Shown here: piece by piece, positions 51,657 to 51,657 of the stretch | Layout: each line of letters opens with the position of its first letter | How positions within the stretch are numbered: position 1 is the stretch's first letter | Assembly (NCBI RefSeq): GCF_024721015.1 | Contig: NZ_JANAIF010000028.1 | Span: 1 to 51,657, forward strand | Reading direction: 5' to 3' | Length of the DNA stretch: 51,657 nucleotides | Source: Xenorhabdus bovienii | Lineage (GTDB): Bacteria; Pseudomonadota; Gammaproteobacteria; Enterobacterales; Enterobacteriaceae | Position numbers and translations under genes: made by a program | The notes under the pieces: model-generated | What the model saw: only the letters and a program-made list of their open reading frames with translations | Databases searched by the model: none | What the model was told of the DNA's origin: nothing

Positions 51657-51657
51657 A

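Overview
The window is a chromosomal segment of an Enterobacterales gammaproteobacterium. Protein sequences are close to E. coli, but intergenic regions are AT-rich and gene order departs from E. coli in several places. Xenorhabdus or Photorhabdus (Morganellaceae) is my best guess. That is an inference from protein divergence, base composition and accessory content, not a database result.

Layout. (1) 1-1293: an AT-rich accessory gene (DUF6880-like) whose C-terminus looks broken. (2) 1329-16048: the block that lies near 1 min in E. coli, polB-rapA-rluA-djlA(-)-lptD-surA-pdxA-rsmA-apaG-apaH-folA(-). It covers DNA repair, polymerase recycling, outer-membrane LPS and porin assembly, PLP synthesis, ribosome maturation and dinucleotide hydrolysis. 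(3) 16308-47393: the block near 68 min in E. coli: ftsP-plsC-parC-parE-yqiA-cpdA-nudF (all minus), tolC-ygiB-ygiC, ygiD, ribB with an FMN riboswitch, ubiK, hldE-glnE-ygiF, ygiM-cca, folB, plsY, an orphan O-methyltransferase, tsaD, and the macromolecular-synthesis operon rpsU-dnaG-rpoD. The two E. coli-distant blocks are fused between folA and ftsP. From memory of E. coli gene order, yqiB, uppP (bacA), zupT, the ttd genes and mug are missing from their usual places. (4) 47446-48634: a GNAT acetyltransferase and the lysidine-type tRNA-Ile2(CAU), ileX. (5) 48635-51657: an accessory region after the tRNA. It holds a CRP-like palindrome, a Ner/Nlp-type regulator, a C4-type phage antisense RNA element, a 5'-truncated ISAs1-family transposase, a truncated HK97-type major capsid gene, a lipoprotein gene frameshifted in a homopolymer, and the 3' end of another gene at the window edge. 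It reads as a decayed prophage or island at ileX.

Most of the window is conserved housekeeping sequence. The points most worth a second look are: an 80-bp MITE-like element inserted exactly at the dnaG stop codon inside the rpsU-dnaG-rpoD operon; a CCA-adding enzyme that has lost its HD phosphohydrolase motif by an in-frame deletion; a degenerate 15-bp tandem array forming the tsaD leader; a C4 antisense RNA relic with its complementary target; a lipoprotein switched off or on by a T8 tract beside an unidentified gene; an orphan AT-rich O-methyltransferase; and a Gly at the ParC quinolone-contact serine position.
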